From contig NC_132911.1 in NCBI RefSeq assembly GCF_047675955.1, forward strand, positions 74,743,133-74,807,132: a DNA stretch of 64,000 nucleotides, given 5' to 3'. Numbering within the stretch: the first letter of the stretch is position 1; every line of letters begins with the position of its first letter. The notes under the pieces are model-generated. The model was not told the origin of the DNA, searched no databases, and saw only the letters and a list, made by a program, of their open reading frames with translations. A program made the position numbers and the translations under genes. This DNA comes from Chlorocebus sabaeus (Eukaryota; Chordata; Mammalia; Primates; Cercopithecidae). This document shows positions 20,670 through 32,628 of the stretch, piece after piece.

Positions 20670-23600
20670 TTTTGGACACAGGTTTACCAGGGACATTAAC
20701 AGCCTCTCACAGAGCAAAGTTCACTTTGCCTATACTCATATTACCTCTCTAAGGAGGAGATTTAGATTCAACATATAGTCCAAAACTATGCACTTGCCTC
20801 TGTCTGCTGCAAATCCAAAAATAGGGAGTTCATTATATCCCTAGATTTTATTTGAGATTTTGACTTCCTGAACCGGAACCTATGGTCCCACTCACAGGTT
20901 ACCAAACCAGGTAAGTAGAAGGTCTCAGTTACATTGGTATCGTTAAAAGCAAAACAAGGACTGGAGTTATGCATGTATAATTTTTTGAAAGGCAGTCAGT
21001 AAGCTGATTTTTGTGAGGGCCTTATACAAGTATGAACCAGGATCTGCTGTGATTTCCTTCTCAAATAAATACCTGCTAAGGATCATAAATCACCCATATT
21101 TTAGATTGATTAAGTATGTGTGTTTTTACTAAAGGCTGATAGGAGCAGCAGAAACAGCTCAACTGGTTTCTGAAATGAACAATTAAATCCAGTATTTACC
21201 TCCTTAATGTATCATGGACTGTATATTGGACCCAAATATCAGCAAAATTTATGAGCCTTATTGAATCAATTTCTAGTTCCAAATTGTATGGCCCCTATAT
21301 CTTTAACTACAGGTGCCATACCATAACTAAAACACCTTCTCAGTGGCTTGAAAGGGTTTGTGCTTGTTTGTTAAGGCTTAACAACCAGGAAGTGGTTTCA
21401 GCACAGGACTATGGGGGAAAGATCATTTCATGGTTTTTCAAGTACATTTATATAAATGATTTCTACCACCCTCATCCAACTCATCCAAAAAAACCACCTG
21501 GGTGATAGTTATCCATTCTTGGGGGGTTATTTAAATACTTTAAAAGTAGGTGAGAGAAAAGTCCTTTACAATTAAACAAGATCATCTGTTGATTATGGTT
21601 CTTTGTGACTGACTGTATAGACCACATCCTATGTTGTCCTAATTGGTCAAGCAGGCAAATGATTTCAAATGTTGCTCCTAGATTGACCAAACATTCCAAA
21701 TACAAACAAGCACTCTCTCTTTGGAAGCAAAGAGGTGGGTTTTTAACCACTGTCTCATTTCTCTAAGAGTAACAAAAACAAGTAGATCAAGCATGTGCAT
21801 TTAGTATTTTAGGAGCCTAAGGCAAGGTAAGAGGTATGCCCCCAGCTACTTTATGGAAGAGGAAGCCCATGGGTCTCTCTAGAACACAGATGCCCTGATC
21901 ATGGGAGAAATGGGATGGGATGTGGAGTCATTCCTTGTTCTGATGGTAAACAGGGAGCATCACACAGCTAGGGAAAGTCTTTCTAAGTTCTTTCTCACCC
22001 ACCAGGGCAGTCATATAAACCAGTACCCCAAAAAAGGTCTCATGTAGTGAAAATACTGTCCACCTTCCTCTCTGGACACCATAGTGGAAGTAAAATAAAC
22101 AAATATAGGAGTTAATTCTTCTTGCTACCATAGCTTACTCAATATTAAATGATAAGGCACTATTCCCAGAATGTATTATATGCAACTTCCAAGTGAAAAA
22201 AATTGTATTGCCCTTTAAAAGAGACACAGGAAAACATACAAATCCTCTCTAGCAAGAGGATACTTGTGGTCCCAGATTACTCCACATGCCAAGTGCATTT
22301 CCTCCCCACGTGCATCAGGATGTGGTCAGTCTAATACCGGTCTTTATATAATCAGTGATCGTGAAAAATGGTCTTTCTGCTTCTCAAAGAAGATAGAAAC
22401 CCATGTCCTCTTCTAAGTATACAGGACACAATTCTCTTCTCTCCCATATGAATTAAATTCTCCTGATCTAATCTAGAAGACACAGCTGAAATATACTCGT
22501 TATACTGTAATTCGCTTTCACAATTATAATATATTCATTCTGACATTACCTGTCTTAAGCTTCTTTCATTCTACCTTTCTCTGACTCCCTGTTTACACTG
22601 GAGTTGTAGGTCGTCTCCCCCTTATGATCCTTTATTCCTTGTTTCCCATTTCCTTAAACCATTAAAATTACATTATTTTCATAATGGCTCATGAAAGCTC
22701 TTCAGCCTGGGGTATTCATAGGTACTTGGCATATAATCAAACCTGCTGAATTGCCCTCAGAATAGGTTTTGGTACAGTCTGGTGCAGTTTTATATTTTCT
22801 GTTTTCAGAGCTGCCCAAGATTTCAAAAGGAAGTCTATAACACAGAAAGATTTTAAGGCTAGGTCTTACATTAAATTAAAGGAAAGAATGTGTCAAGGGA
22901 TTTCTCAGCAAGGCATAGTACAAGAGGAATGGAACTCTGCTCTAACTACGGAAAACTGTGGGGAAGTTTGAAAGGAGAAACCAGACCGAATTGGGGCAAG
23001 TTCCTCCACCATGCTGTGTGACAGTTACTCTCATTGAGACGTGGTAGAAGACAAATAGTTGTTGTTTGTAAACTCTAAATGGTTGTAAACTAAATTTTTT
23101 CATTTAAAAATATTATCCTACTGCTTTAACTGCTCAACAAATTTGTTAAAGTGACTAAGAAGACTCTTACTTAATTCCTTCAATATGGCAAGACAAGTTT
23201 TTAAAAAGGAAAAAAGAAAACAACAACAGAATCTGAACAGCTTGAATTCCCATTAACAAAAGACAAACTGGCAAAATAATTTAGGGTCCTCAGTGCTTAT
23301 TATTTGAAACCAGCCACTCACCTTGGTCTTTGCACAGTAGTAGAGATTGAGCTAATTGACTGAAAGCAGAGAACAGAGTTGCACTTGTGTGGTGTGAAGG
23401 TGATGGGCTTTCAGATAAAGTTGCTTTAAGTGGAAATCAGTGTAAGGAACACCTGGCCTAACTCCCAGCAGAGCATTAGTTAGAAACTAGAGAAAGACTC
23501 ACTTTTAGAACCACTAATGAGCCCCAGGTGAAAACTCTGTTAACGAGACAGCTCCTTTTTTCAAAATTTCCAATGTTTTGATTGATAAGCAAATTGTTTA

Positions 23601-24239
23601 GGATTCCTAATCTTCCATTACATTAAACCATAACCTTTGTTTTTTTTTCTCCCAGGAAACACATTTTTGTCTCTAGCTACCAAGTGGGTATCATGAGTTA
23701 TAGAATATATCAGCTTCCATGTGGGGAATTCTTGGTGAGACAAATGTACTTACTTGTGGTAGTTGGACTCTATGGAGTGTTTATGATCCAAAAAAGTAAA
23801 ATGGGAATAACTTTGGGATTTGAAGTGGTTAATGAAGCACTTACTGTTGTATTTTTCTATATTTTCAGCATTGTTCCATCTGACAACAAATACAATTTTA
23901 AAGTATCTTTCACTATTTTAAAAGAAAATAGATGCCTATTTAAATTTGTAATTAAAATATGAAAATATCCAGTTACCATCAAGTCTCAGGTGCTGAGAAG
24001 CATTGGCTATAAGGAAAATTAACCCGTGTGATTCATTGTTGTTTAGCATTATTTCTTCAACATATATTTAGCACATACACTGTTACCAGGTATTAAGAAG
24101 AAATAAATACATATGTAAGGGATTTACTCATACTGCACACTTTTACTAAAACCAAAGTCTTGTAGATGTATTGCAACATGCTGATGTTTGTTTTTGTTTT
24201 AGTTTGAACATTATTTATTCAAAAGGTTATTTTTTGAAA
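20670..24239. other. Large unassigned AT-rich block
   Basis: About 3.6 kb in which I recognise no SINE, LINE, LTR or exon. A pyrimidine tract ending CTCCCAG (23637-23656) looks like a splice acceptor, but the downstream sequence has an early stop in the only tested frame. Short open frames (up to 92 codons) are unsupported. Confidence 0.4.
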
Positions 24240-24580
24240 CCTACCATTCACTGGGCAGCACAGCGATATCTAAAACAGATACGGTCAGTGCATTCATGGA
24301 GTTCATAGTATAGTGGTGTTGATAAACACCAAACAAATAAATGTGGAAATTGCTGTAATTATGACTAAGCTCCATAGATGAAATGTCTAGGGTGCAGTGA
24401 GAGTGTGTATAACAGAGGAACCTAATTTTGACTGAAAAATCAGGGAGGACTTCCTTGAGGAAGTAACGGTAGGTTAAAACCAGAAAGATAAACAGAAATT
24501 AGCCAGATAAAGAGAAAGAAAAAAAAAAAAAAGAGCCTTCCACATAGCAGATAAGGCCTTACAAGAAGAAACTTGGAATC
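24240..24580 (-). repeat. L2 LINE fragment
   Basis: Minus-strand L2: CCATTCACTGGGCAGCACAG, GTCAGTGCATTCATGGAGTT, ACACCAAACAAATAAATG, AGGGAGGACTTCCTTGAGGA, then an A-rich insertion at 24516-24532 and a further L2-like part (CTTCCACATAGCAGATAAGG). Confidence 0.7.
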
Positions 24581-25199
24581 AAACACCTAGAAGAGATAAA
24601 AAGCAGGAATCTCCCTAATGATTCACACTTCGCTGCCTTTTTAAATGAGAGTGCTGAACATGTAGCACATTTTTTCTGACTTTTCAAGTCATCATTTTAA
24701 TCATCAATAATTATGCTGTGCTAAGAAAGGGTATCATTAGGAGTTATAAAGATGCTCCTGAGATCAATGCTCCCAAGTAATTTTGCTTCTTAAGTTCTTA
24801 TATTTAAGGTGTTTGGTGTTCCTGTATTTATTTTTGTCATCAATACCACTTTTGATTTCTAATAGCGTTTATGCTATTAAAGCTGCTCCTGTTGTTAATT
24901 GTTATATTAGAATCTGCTGTGGTCAGCAAATATGGATAAGATATATCTACTAGACATGTGAAGAAGCAGGAAAAAGGTGACCCATAGTCAAATTTAAAAT
25001 CTGTCGGGAGAAACAGACAAAGGAATGAGAAAAACAGTATTTTTTGCAGTAAGGATGTAAAAATGGCTACTACAATTATGTACAAGGATTTTTTAGAAAC
25101 ATGTATATAATAATGATACAGATTAAAGATATAAAAATAATCAAATGAAATGTCTGGGGTAATATGCATGAAATTTAAAAAAACTAAATAATTGGATAA
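24581..25199. other. Unassigned
   Basis: AT-rich, no element recognised. The 109-codon minus frame (24840-25169) is rich in F/Y/I from AT-rich DNA and has no known motif. Confidence 0.4.
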
Positions 25200-25740
25200 G
25201 TAGAAGAATTTTTTAGACTCAACAAAAGAAAAACATCAGACAAGAAACAGAAGAAAAAGGTAAGCAACATAAATTTTGCAAATATAAGTACAGAAAAACG
25301 AAAAAGACTAAAATGTTTAACAAAACTTCAGAATTATGGAACAATATCAAGAGGTCTATCATATTTACAATTAGAGTTCAAGAGGAAATAGGCAAGAAGA
25401 GGGTACAGAAAAAAACATTTAGAGAAATAATAACTGAAAAATTCCAAATTTGGTGAAAAATATAAACTAAACCCATAAACCTAGGAAAGTCAGTGAGTCC
25501 AAAGCAAAATAAATACAAATAAAACCATACCAAGGAAGATCATAATCAAATTCCTTAACACTAATGTTAAAGTTATGAGAAAAACTACACAAAATTATAA
25601 AAGCAGATATTTTTAATAATCACATACAGAGGAACAAAGGTAAGAGTGAGTTCTGACTCCTTATGTAAAAATAAAGGCAAACCAGAAGACAAGAAAATGA
25701 CATATTTAAAGTATTGAAAAATTCTACGTAACATGTAGGA
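25200..25740 (+). mobile_element. L1M fragment, ORF1 C-terminal part
   Basis: Follows L1M ORF1 in order: GGAACAATATCAAGAGGTCT, a GAGTTCAAGAGGAAATAGGC segment, AATAATAACTGAAAAATTCC, AAAATAAATACAAATAAAAC, CATACAGAGGAACAAAGGTA and AGTATTGAAAAATTCTACG. There are many stops and frameshifts. Because the same ORF1 region occurs again at 29345-29560, this is a separate element. Confidence 0.85.
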
Positions 25741-26527
25741 AGCTAGAAAGAGCATTATTCCTATACTAGCAACAGGAAAACTATAGATAATTTCCCAAAT
25801 ATTATTTTTTCCTGTGCTCATTAGAACTAAAAACACGGGACTACCTACTAGCCTGACATCTAAGCAAAGATAGGTGCTTCCTCAGACAGGCTTACCATGG
25901 GAAAAAGACAGGGTTAGCAAAGGAGTTGGTAAAATTTCAGCTATAATATCTGAGATACTGTTAAGGTGAAGAATAGAGTGAAAGTATAGATCTTCTTGGA
26001 ATCACAGACACAGCAGGAGTTTGCATCTACTCATAGGCTCTTCTTGTCCACAGATCTCGCTGGGTGCTCATAAGCAGTATTCGGGCAGGAGAGAAGACCT
26101 GGAACATCTCCCTTGTGTGTGAGTCTGGAGAAAGGGAACAGATGCCAGTGTGGAAAGGCAAAAAGTCCTAACCAAATTCTTCTTCCTATTAGATAAAAAG
26201 CCTTAAGCCAGTAGGGGAAGAGCAGAAAACTCTGTCACCCCTAGGGCCAAAGCCAGGACTCAGGTGAGGTAAGCAAAGCATCCAGGGGGCAAAATATAAA
26301 AGACATTCACTTCCTGGTTTGTGCAGTGTCAACTTTGCATTTGTACAAATCTGACAGTGAAGATCTCCTTAAATATTGTGCCCCAGGCACTTTGCTTCCT
26401 TCACCCAGGCCCCAGCATTCACAAGTGAAAACTTATGGCAGCCAGGGGAAAGAAGCAGAACAAAGTTGACTACTACCCTAGAGTAAGAGGATGAAACTGG
26501 CATGGATGTAGAACATAAGAGAGCTTT
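25741..26527. other. Unassigned, possibly LINE-derived
   Basis: Follows the L1M ORF1 fragment but does not continue it. It may be 5' UTR of an old L1 or HAL1, though I could not support this. Confidence 0.35.
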
Positions 26528-26832
26528 GGCCGGGCACGGTGGCTCATGCCTGTAATCCTAGCACTTTGGGAGGCCAAGGAGGGCGGATCACCTGAGGTCG
26601 GGAGTTCGAGACCAGCATGTCCAACATGGAGAAACCATGTCTCTACTAAAAATACAAAATTAGCCGGGCATGGTGGAGCATGCCTGTAATCCCAGCTACT
26701 CTGAAAGCTGAAGCAGGAGAATCACTTGAACCTGAGAGGCAGAAGTTGCGGTGAGCTGAGATCGCACCATCGCACTCCATTCTGGGCAATAAGAGCGAAA
26801 CTCCGTCTTAAAAATAAATAAATAAATAAATA
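26528..26832 (+). mobile_element. AluS
   Basis: Full dimer starting GGCCGGGCACGGTGGCTCAT with S-type CACCTGAGGTCGGGAGTTCG and a tail that has become (AAAT)n (26808-26832). Confidence 0.93.
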
Positions 26833-27369
26833 AGAGCCTCTAACACCGGGGAGACAGGATCACTGAGAAAGCCCTAAACACTAAGACCTAGGGGAACGTG
26901 GCTTGCCTAAGACTGAGGCTGAACCAGAATCACAATGTCTACTATATGTCTACTATTCTTCCACCACCAAGCTAGCAAGTCTTGAACAACACGTGACATG
27001 AGTTTACCACTTTTGGACAGACAAGAGCATAGAGAGACATCTCTGAAGTGCACAGGAAAGTCTAAAACTGGGAGTGAAATATGAACATCATGAAAAACCC
27101 TCAGCAATCCAGTCCTCACCCTGATCACAAAGTAATGCTAGAAATATTGGAAGACAGTGATGCATTAAGAGTAATCGTAGCAACGTCACCACCCAAACCC
27201 AGCTTGGCTCCTAACCAGAAAACCTCAAACCCCACATCAAAGACCTAGAAGAAGAAAACCTGTGCCCATTTTCAGGCACAAGTAATAATAATCTCAGCCT
27301 GTGCTATCCTACATATTATGTCTTGATTTCAACCAATTATTATAAGAATTTTCCAAAGGGAAAGAAAAA
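26833..27369. other. Probably old LINE sequence, not resolved
   Basis: Lies between an AluS and recognisable L1M/HAL1 ORF1 sequence and is likely the 5' part of that LINE. No specific landmark could be confirmed. Confidence 0.35.
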
Positions 27370-27470
27370 GAAAAAACTGTCAAGAAACAAAGCAATCAAC
27401 AGGACAATATTCAGTTATGACACAGGTGTTTAATATATCAAACAGAAAAAGTACAATTTCTATGATTCAC
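27370..27470 (+). mobile_element. L1M/HAL1-like ORF1, part 1 (host of nested insertion)
   Basis: AAAGCAATCAACAGGACAAT, ATGACACAGGTGTTTAATAT and TACAATTTCTATGATT correspond to the early ORF1 of old L1M/HAL1 elements. The next expected wording (TTAATATG...) only appears after 28790, so a later element sits between. Confidence 0.7.
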
Positions 27471-28785
27471 AGTGAGATACCATTATACACCTAGTGAAAT
27501 GGCTAAAATTGAAAAATAAAAACTGATAATACCAAAGATGTGTAACAACTGGAATTTTCAAAATGTGTGCAAAATGATAAAGCCACTTTGGAAGACAGTT
27601 TAAAAAGTTAAATATATACTTACTATGTGTCCTACTAATCCTACTCCTACATATTATCCAAATGTATTAAAAATGTATGTTCACACAAAAGTCTGTATAT
27701 GAATATTTACAGAAGCTATATTCATAGTGCTAAAACTGGTAGCCTAGATATTCTTCAACTGATAAACGGATAAAATATGGTACATACATTCAATGGGATA
27801 ACACAACAGTAAAAAGGAGTGACTTATCAAATTAAATAACAACATGGACAACACTTAAATGTATTTTTCTAAATGAAATAATCCCAAATATTATATATTA
27901 TATTATTCCGTTTATATGACACTATGGAAAAGGGAAAATTATAAAGATGGAAAACAGATTGGTGCTACCGGGGTCCATGTTACATAAACAAAGAAGGGAC
28001 AACTCACCTTTACAAAATAATTCCAGTCAACAAATGTAGACAAAATGAAAAAAAAGAGAAAATGACCATCAAAACATTACATTCACAATTGTTGCAGATA
28101 AGGTCTACCTATGAATGCTAAAATTCATGGACAAAAATTTAAGGAGAAATAGGATATTTGCATAGTCTCTAAATGTCTCCCCCCAAATATCTGTCAATTA
28201 TAAAGAAGGAAATATTAATTTACGGTGGAGAAACTTGGCAGATACCACCTAAACTATGTCATGAATGTTAATATCACTAATAAAATATATTGATAACGGT
28301 GAACTCCCTGATACAATGCACTGAGAAAAGCCCATCACCTCTGTGCTGTATTTCTACAAAATCAATATTCTCAATCAACTCTGGAGAAAACTACCACCAA
28401 GAAAAAATGGAAGGATGTGCTACAAAAACCTGAATAGTAGTTTCCAAAAGCATCAAGGTCATTAAAGAAAAGGAAAGACTGAGAAATTGTCACAGGTTAG
28501 AGAAGACTAAAGAGACATGACAACTAAATGTAATGTGGCACCCTGTTGGGATCCTGGAACAAAATAAGGACTTTAGTAGAAAAAAAAATTGTGAAATTTG
28601 AATACATGCTGTAGTTTAGTTAATAGTACTGTGCCAATCTTAATTTCTTAGTTTTGATCATTGTACCATGCTTACATAAGATATTAATATTAGGGGAAGC
28701 TGGGTTAAGCAGATATAGGAACTCTTTGTACTATTTTTGCAATTCTTCTGTAAGTCTAAAATCATTACAAAAGAAAAAATTAAAA
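27471..28785 (+). mobile_element. L1M 3' end inserted in an older LINE
   Basis: Starts in the ORF2 tail (CACAGTGAGATACCATTATAC, GTGAAATGGCTAAAATTGAA, AAGCCACTTTGGAAGACAGT) and continues into a long 3' UTR with recognisable segments (AAACTATGTCATGAATGTTA, AAGAGACATGACAACTAAAT, GGAACTCTTTGTACTATTTT, TCTGTAAGTCTAAAATCATT) and an A-rich tail near 28770-28785. The 5' end is truncated. This is an L1MB/L1MC-type element. The ORF2 part has multiple stops. Confidence 0.85.
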
Positions 28786-28789
28786 TAAT

Positions 28790-29006
28790 AATAGTTATTA
28801 ATGTGTTTAAGTTTTTGGAAAAAATATAGCCAGCATCCATAAACAGATGGTGGAATTTCAGCAGATAGATAAAAACTAAAAGAAAGAAACAAATGGAAAT
28901 TATACCAGATATAAAGATGGCCTTCAAGGGATGTACTGCTAGACTTCAGACAACTGAAGAAAAAATCAGTAATTTTAAAGATAGCTCAATAGAAATTACC
29001 CAAACT
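28790..29006 (+). mobile_element. L1M/HAL1-like ORF1, part 2
   Basis: Continues the host LINE: TATTAATGTGTTTAAG, CAGATGGTGGAATTTCAGCA, GACAACTGAAGAAAAAATCAG, GATAGCTCAATAGAAATTAC. It is cut by the AluY at 29007 and resumes at 29329. Confidence 0.8.
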
Positions 29007-29288
29007 GGCCGGGCACGGTGGCTCACGCCTGTAATGCCAGCACTTTGGGAGGCCAAGGCGGGCAGATCACGAGGTCAAGAGATCGAGACCATGCTGGCTA
29101 ACATGGTGAAACCCCGTCTGTACTAAAAAATGCAAAAAAATTAGCCGGGCATGGTGGTGAGTGCCTGTAGTCCCAGCTACTTGGGAGGCTGAGGCAGGAG
29201 AATGGTGTGAACCCAGGAGGTAGAACTTGCAGTGAGCCAAGATCGCGCCACTGCGCTCCAGCCTGGGTGACAGAGCAAGACTCCCTCT

Positions 29289-29328
<40 letters not shown>
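29007..29328 (+). mobile_element. AluY with long A-tail
   Basis: Full dimer with a pure A-tail of about 39 bases (29290-29328). The 16-bp target duplication beginning AGAAATTACCCAAACT is present at 28991-29006 and 29329-29344. Several changes from AluY consensus suggest an older Y copy. Confidence 0.95.
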
Positions 29329-29331
<3 letters not shown>

Positions 29332-30755
29332 AATTACCCAAACTGAGCTAACACAAAAAAATAAACGGTTTAAAAAAAAAAAAAAAAAAGCAGAACAAAA
29401 CATTCAGGACTCTGGGACAAAGTCAAGTGGTCTTACATACTATCCTTGGAATCCCAGAAGGAAAAGAGAGAGAGAAAGCAAAGCAGTAAACATTTTAAGA
29501 ATGGCTGATAATTTCTCCCAAACAATGAAAGATATCAAACCACAGATCCCAAGAAAAAAAGACAATGACAAGCACAAGAAATACTGAAGGACTGGGGAGG
29601 GAGAAAAGAAAAGGACACTATAGCATTCCATATCCACAAAAATGTCCTTGAAAATGAAGGTAAAAAAAATTCAAATAAACAAAAGCTGAAAGAATTTGTT
29701 AAAAGCAGGACTTTATTATGAAAAAATGTTAAAATTTCTTCAGTTCAAAGGAATACAATATCAGTTGGTAACTTGGATATATAAAAATTAATAAAAGTGC
29801 ATCAGAAATGGTAAAAAAGTATAGGTAAATGTATAGGCCTTTCTTCTCATTTTTGAACTCCTAAGGTAGGAAAATGACTTCATAAAATAAAGATGATGAC
29901 AATATTTTGGGGTTTTATATAATATGTAGGGGTATAATGTGTGACAACAAGAGCACAAAGAATAAACTAAATTATACTGTTGTGAGGTTTTTCTGTTACA
30001 AGGGAAATGATGTAATGCTATGCAAAGATCTAGCAACGTCAACCAAAAAATTAAAACACATACTGCAAATGATAGTAGGGAAAATAAAATACCAAAAATA
30101 TTTAATTGATGAAAAAGAAGGCAGGGGTAAGGGATGAAGGGGATAAAATGGGAAAAGTAGAAAACATTTGAACTTTATCATACAGATAATTATTTTAATG
30201 TAAATGGCCCAAAAAGACCTATTAAAAGTCAGATATTGTCAAACTAGATTAGCAAAACAACTAAACTATATGTTGTCTAACATAACAAACATTAAATGTG
30301 AAGAATCAGATAACTAAAATGTAAAAGGATGAAAAATGATATGCCATCCAAAACTAAACATAAGAGAGCTAGGGCAATATTGTTTAAATAAGACAAATTA
30401 GACTGTGATACACAAAACCTAAAAGGGATGTAGAAACATAAAAATGCAGGTGTCAACTCATCAAGACGACACAATAATACAGGCTTAACCAATTCCTATC
30501 AAAATCCCAGGTATTTTTATTGTGGATATAGATAAGATATTCTAAAATTTATACAGAAAGGCCAAGGAACTAGAACAGCTAAAATACTTTTGAAAAAGAA
30601 AACTAGTGGGAGAATTCTGTCTACACAAATTCAAGACATTCTGTAGTGACAGAAATCAAGGAAACATGGTACTGTTGGAGGGATAAACACATAAATAAAT
30701 GGAACAGAATGGAGAACTCAGAAGTAGACCCACACAAATATGCCTTACCTATTTA
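29329..30755 (+). mobile_element. L1M/HAL1-like element, part 3 (ORF1 end, ORF2 start, ORF2 middle)
   Basis: ORF1 continues (GGACAAAGTCAAGTGGTCTT, AATCCCAGAAGGAAAAGAG, ATCAAACCACAGATCCC), then post-ORF1 sequence with GGGTATAATGTGTGACAACA-type wording. ORF2 N-terminal wording follows (AATGTAAATGGCCC, GTCAGATATTGTCAAACTAG), and after an internal loss ORF2 mid-region (CCTATCAAAATCCCAGGTAT, GGAACAGAATGGAGAACTCA). All frames are broken. An A-run at 29371-29387 may mark a small insertion. Confidence 0.75.
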
Positions 30756-30769
30756 TTTATTTTTATTGT

Positions 30770-31290
30770 GGTAAGATATATGTAAAACATAAAGTATGTT
30801 ATTTTTACCATTTGAAGTGTGCAATTCAGTGGCATTAATTACATTCACAATGTTGTGCAACCATCATCAGTAGTTTCAAAACTTTTTTGTTCCAAAGAGA
30901 AACTCTGTAACCATCAAGCATTTAATTCCTCATTCTCTCCTCCTCTCAGCCCCTGATAATCTCTCATCTACATTTTGTCTATGAATTTGCCTACTGTAGA
31001 TACTTTATATGTGTAAAATCATACAATATGTCTCATTTTGTTTATGGCTTATTGCACTTAAAAGAATTTTTTCCAGGTTCATGCATGTCATGGCATGTAT
31101 CAGAATGCTTTTCTTTGTATTGATGGATAATATTCTATTGTACACATATGCCACATTTTGTTTATTCCTCTGTTGATGAACACCTGGGTCGTTTTTACTT
31201 TTTGGCTGTTATAAATAATGCTGCAATGAAAATTTTTATACAAGTATTGGTTTCAGCTCCTGTTTTCAAATATATAAATATTTTTTAAAA
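30770..31290 (-). mobile_element. L1M (L1MB-like) fragment, opposite orientation
   Basis: On the plus strand it reads ATTGTGGTAAGATATATGTA, GTGTGCAATTCAGTGGCATT, ATGTTGTGCAACCATCATCA, TTGATGGATAATATTCTATTG and TGGCTGTTATAAATAATGCTG, which is the reverse complement of the L1M ORF2 end and 3' UTR. It lies between two plus-strand LINE pieces. Confidence 0.85.
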
Positions 31291-31299
31291 TTTAAAGTT

Positions 31300-31398
31300 T
31301 TTAAAAACTTGTTCAAATACATAAGAAAAGAAGCAAACAAATAGAGAACCATGGGGAAAAACATATTTCTTTTCACAGAAGAATAAAAACTGAATGGC
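31300..31398 (+). mobile_element. L1M ORF2 piece, part 1 (before AluYR)
   Basis: The wording TTTTCACAGAAGAATAAAAAC leads into ACTGAATGGC at the Alu target site and continues after it, matching the late ORF2 region just 5' of the 'aaatggcaaataaacatatg' segment. It may be the same L1M as 29329-30755 after a deletion. Confidence 0.6.
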
Positions 31399-31712
31399 GG
31401 CCGGGCACGGTTGCTCAAGCCTGTAATCCCAGCACTTTGGGAGGCCGAGAAGGGCGGATCACGAGGTCAGGAGATCGAGACCATCCTGGTTAACACGGTG
31501 AAACCCCGTCTCTACTAAAAAATACAAAAAACTAGCCGGGCGAGGTGGCGGGCGCCTGTCGTCCCAGCTACTCGGGAGGCTGAGGCAGGAGAATGGCGTG
31601 AACCCGGGAGGCAGAGCTTGCAGTGAGCTGAGATCCGGCCACTGCACTCCAGTGTGGGCGACAGAGCGAGACTCCGTCTCAAAAAAAAAAAAACAAAAAA
31701 ACAAAAAACAAA
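31399..31712 (+). mobile_element. AluY, Old World monkey AluYR type
   Basis: Almost consensus AluYR: GGCCGGGCACGGTTGCTCAA, ACTAGCCGGGCGAGGTGG, TGAGCTGAGATCCGGCCACT. The 14-bp target duplication AAAAACTGAATGGC occurs at 31385-31398 and 31713-31726. The A-rich tail contains C interruptions. The 89- and 127-codon minus frames are Alu shadows. Confidence 0.96.
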
Positions 31713-32010
31713 AAAAACTGAATGGCAAATAAATATATAGAAAAAGGGCTCAATATTACTTATACTCAGAGAATGAAAAATAAGAAAATATGAAGATGTG
31801 CACACACACATACACACACACACACACAAAGACTTACAAAAATTAAGTCTAGCAATACCAAATGTTGGGAATTGCATACACGCTAATGGGAGTACCAACT
31901 GGTAAAGTCACTTTGGAGGACGTTTGGCATTATCTTATAAAGTGGAAAACATGCATATTCTGCAACCCAGTAATTCCACACCATCAAAATAAGAGAACAA
32001 CAAATAAAGG
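31713..32010 (+). mobile_element. L1M ORF2 piece, part 2
   Basis: Resumes at CTGAATGGCAAATAAATATA, then AAGTCTAGCAATACCAAATG, AGTCACTTTGGAGGACGTTT and CTGCAACCCAGTAATTCCAC, the late ORF2 region. A (CA)n tract lies inside (31799-31829). Similarity fades near 32010. Confidence 0.7.
31799..31829 (+). repeat. (CA)n microsatellite
   Basis: CA dinucleotides with one ATACA interruption, inside an L1M fragment. Confidence 0.95.
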
Positions 32011-32628
32011 ATATGTTGTTATTATACACATTCTAACATTAGGCAAAACCAGAGAAAAATAAATTGCTATTGAATACAGAGACATAAGAGACAACACATA
32101 TGTTAGGTCCGTTATCTGATATATGTGATGAGTTGGGACATAAGAGCCATGAATAATTTCATAGTTGATGAAAAACTTATTATAAATTACATTAAGCAAG
32201 CATGTCCTCAATGCCTACACACTGATAAAGAGGATGGATGACAGATGACAAATAGCATGGCCTTGTGCTTTTGTTATTTATCTTTCCATGCTTCTGCCTT
32301 TGAAATAGATTCTGTGAATACTACTAGAAAGCAGGAATCAGTGATTCATTTCTAAATTCCCTCAGCTTAGATGGCAGAAAACCAAAACAGGATGACTGAA
32401 AGAAAAGGAAGGAAGGAGGGTGTGAAGTCCAGGATGCCAAGTAATTCACCATCTCAGAACTGAGATTTAGGCAGAGCTCGAAGAACTGATCTGCCCCATG
32501 GTATGTCCTCCTGCCTCATCACCATGGCCCCACTTAGTACTTGAACCTCTTGCTTGAAATTCCCATTATTAGAGTCGTCAATGAGGTGATTTGTTTAAAA
32601 GCCTTCACCTTTTGTAATAAATCAAATA
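32011..32628. other. Unassigned
   Basis: No family recognised. It contains a GGAAGGAAGGAGGG purine run near 32408. Confidence 0.4.

Noticed and set aside
23637..23700. Splice-acceptor-like pyrimidine tract ending CTCCCAG, as partner of the donor at 18655
   Set aside because: Joined in phase it meets a TAG within seven codons and no donor follows at a sensible distance.
24840..25169. 109-codon minus-strand frame rich in F, Y and I
   Set aside because: Composition is that of AT-rich DNA; no motif, no promoter or splice context.
29098..29403. 101-codon minus-strand frame with Alu-like protein wording
   Set aside because: Reads through the antisense of the AluY; the same kind of shadow occurs at 9274, 31459 and 43625.
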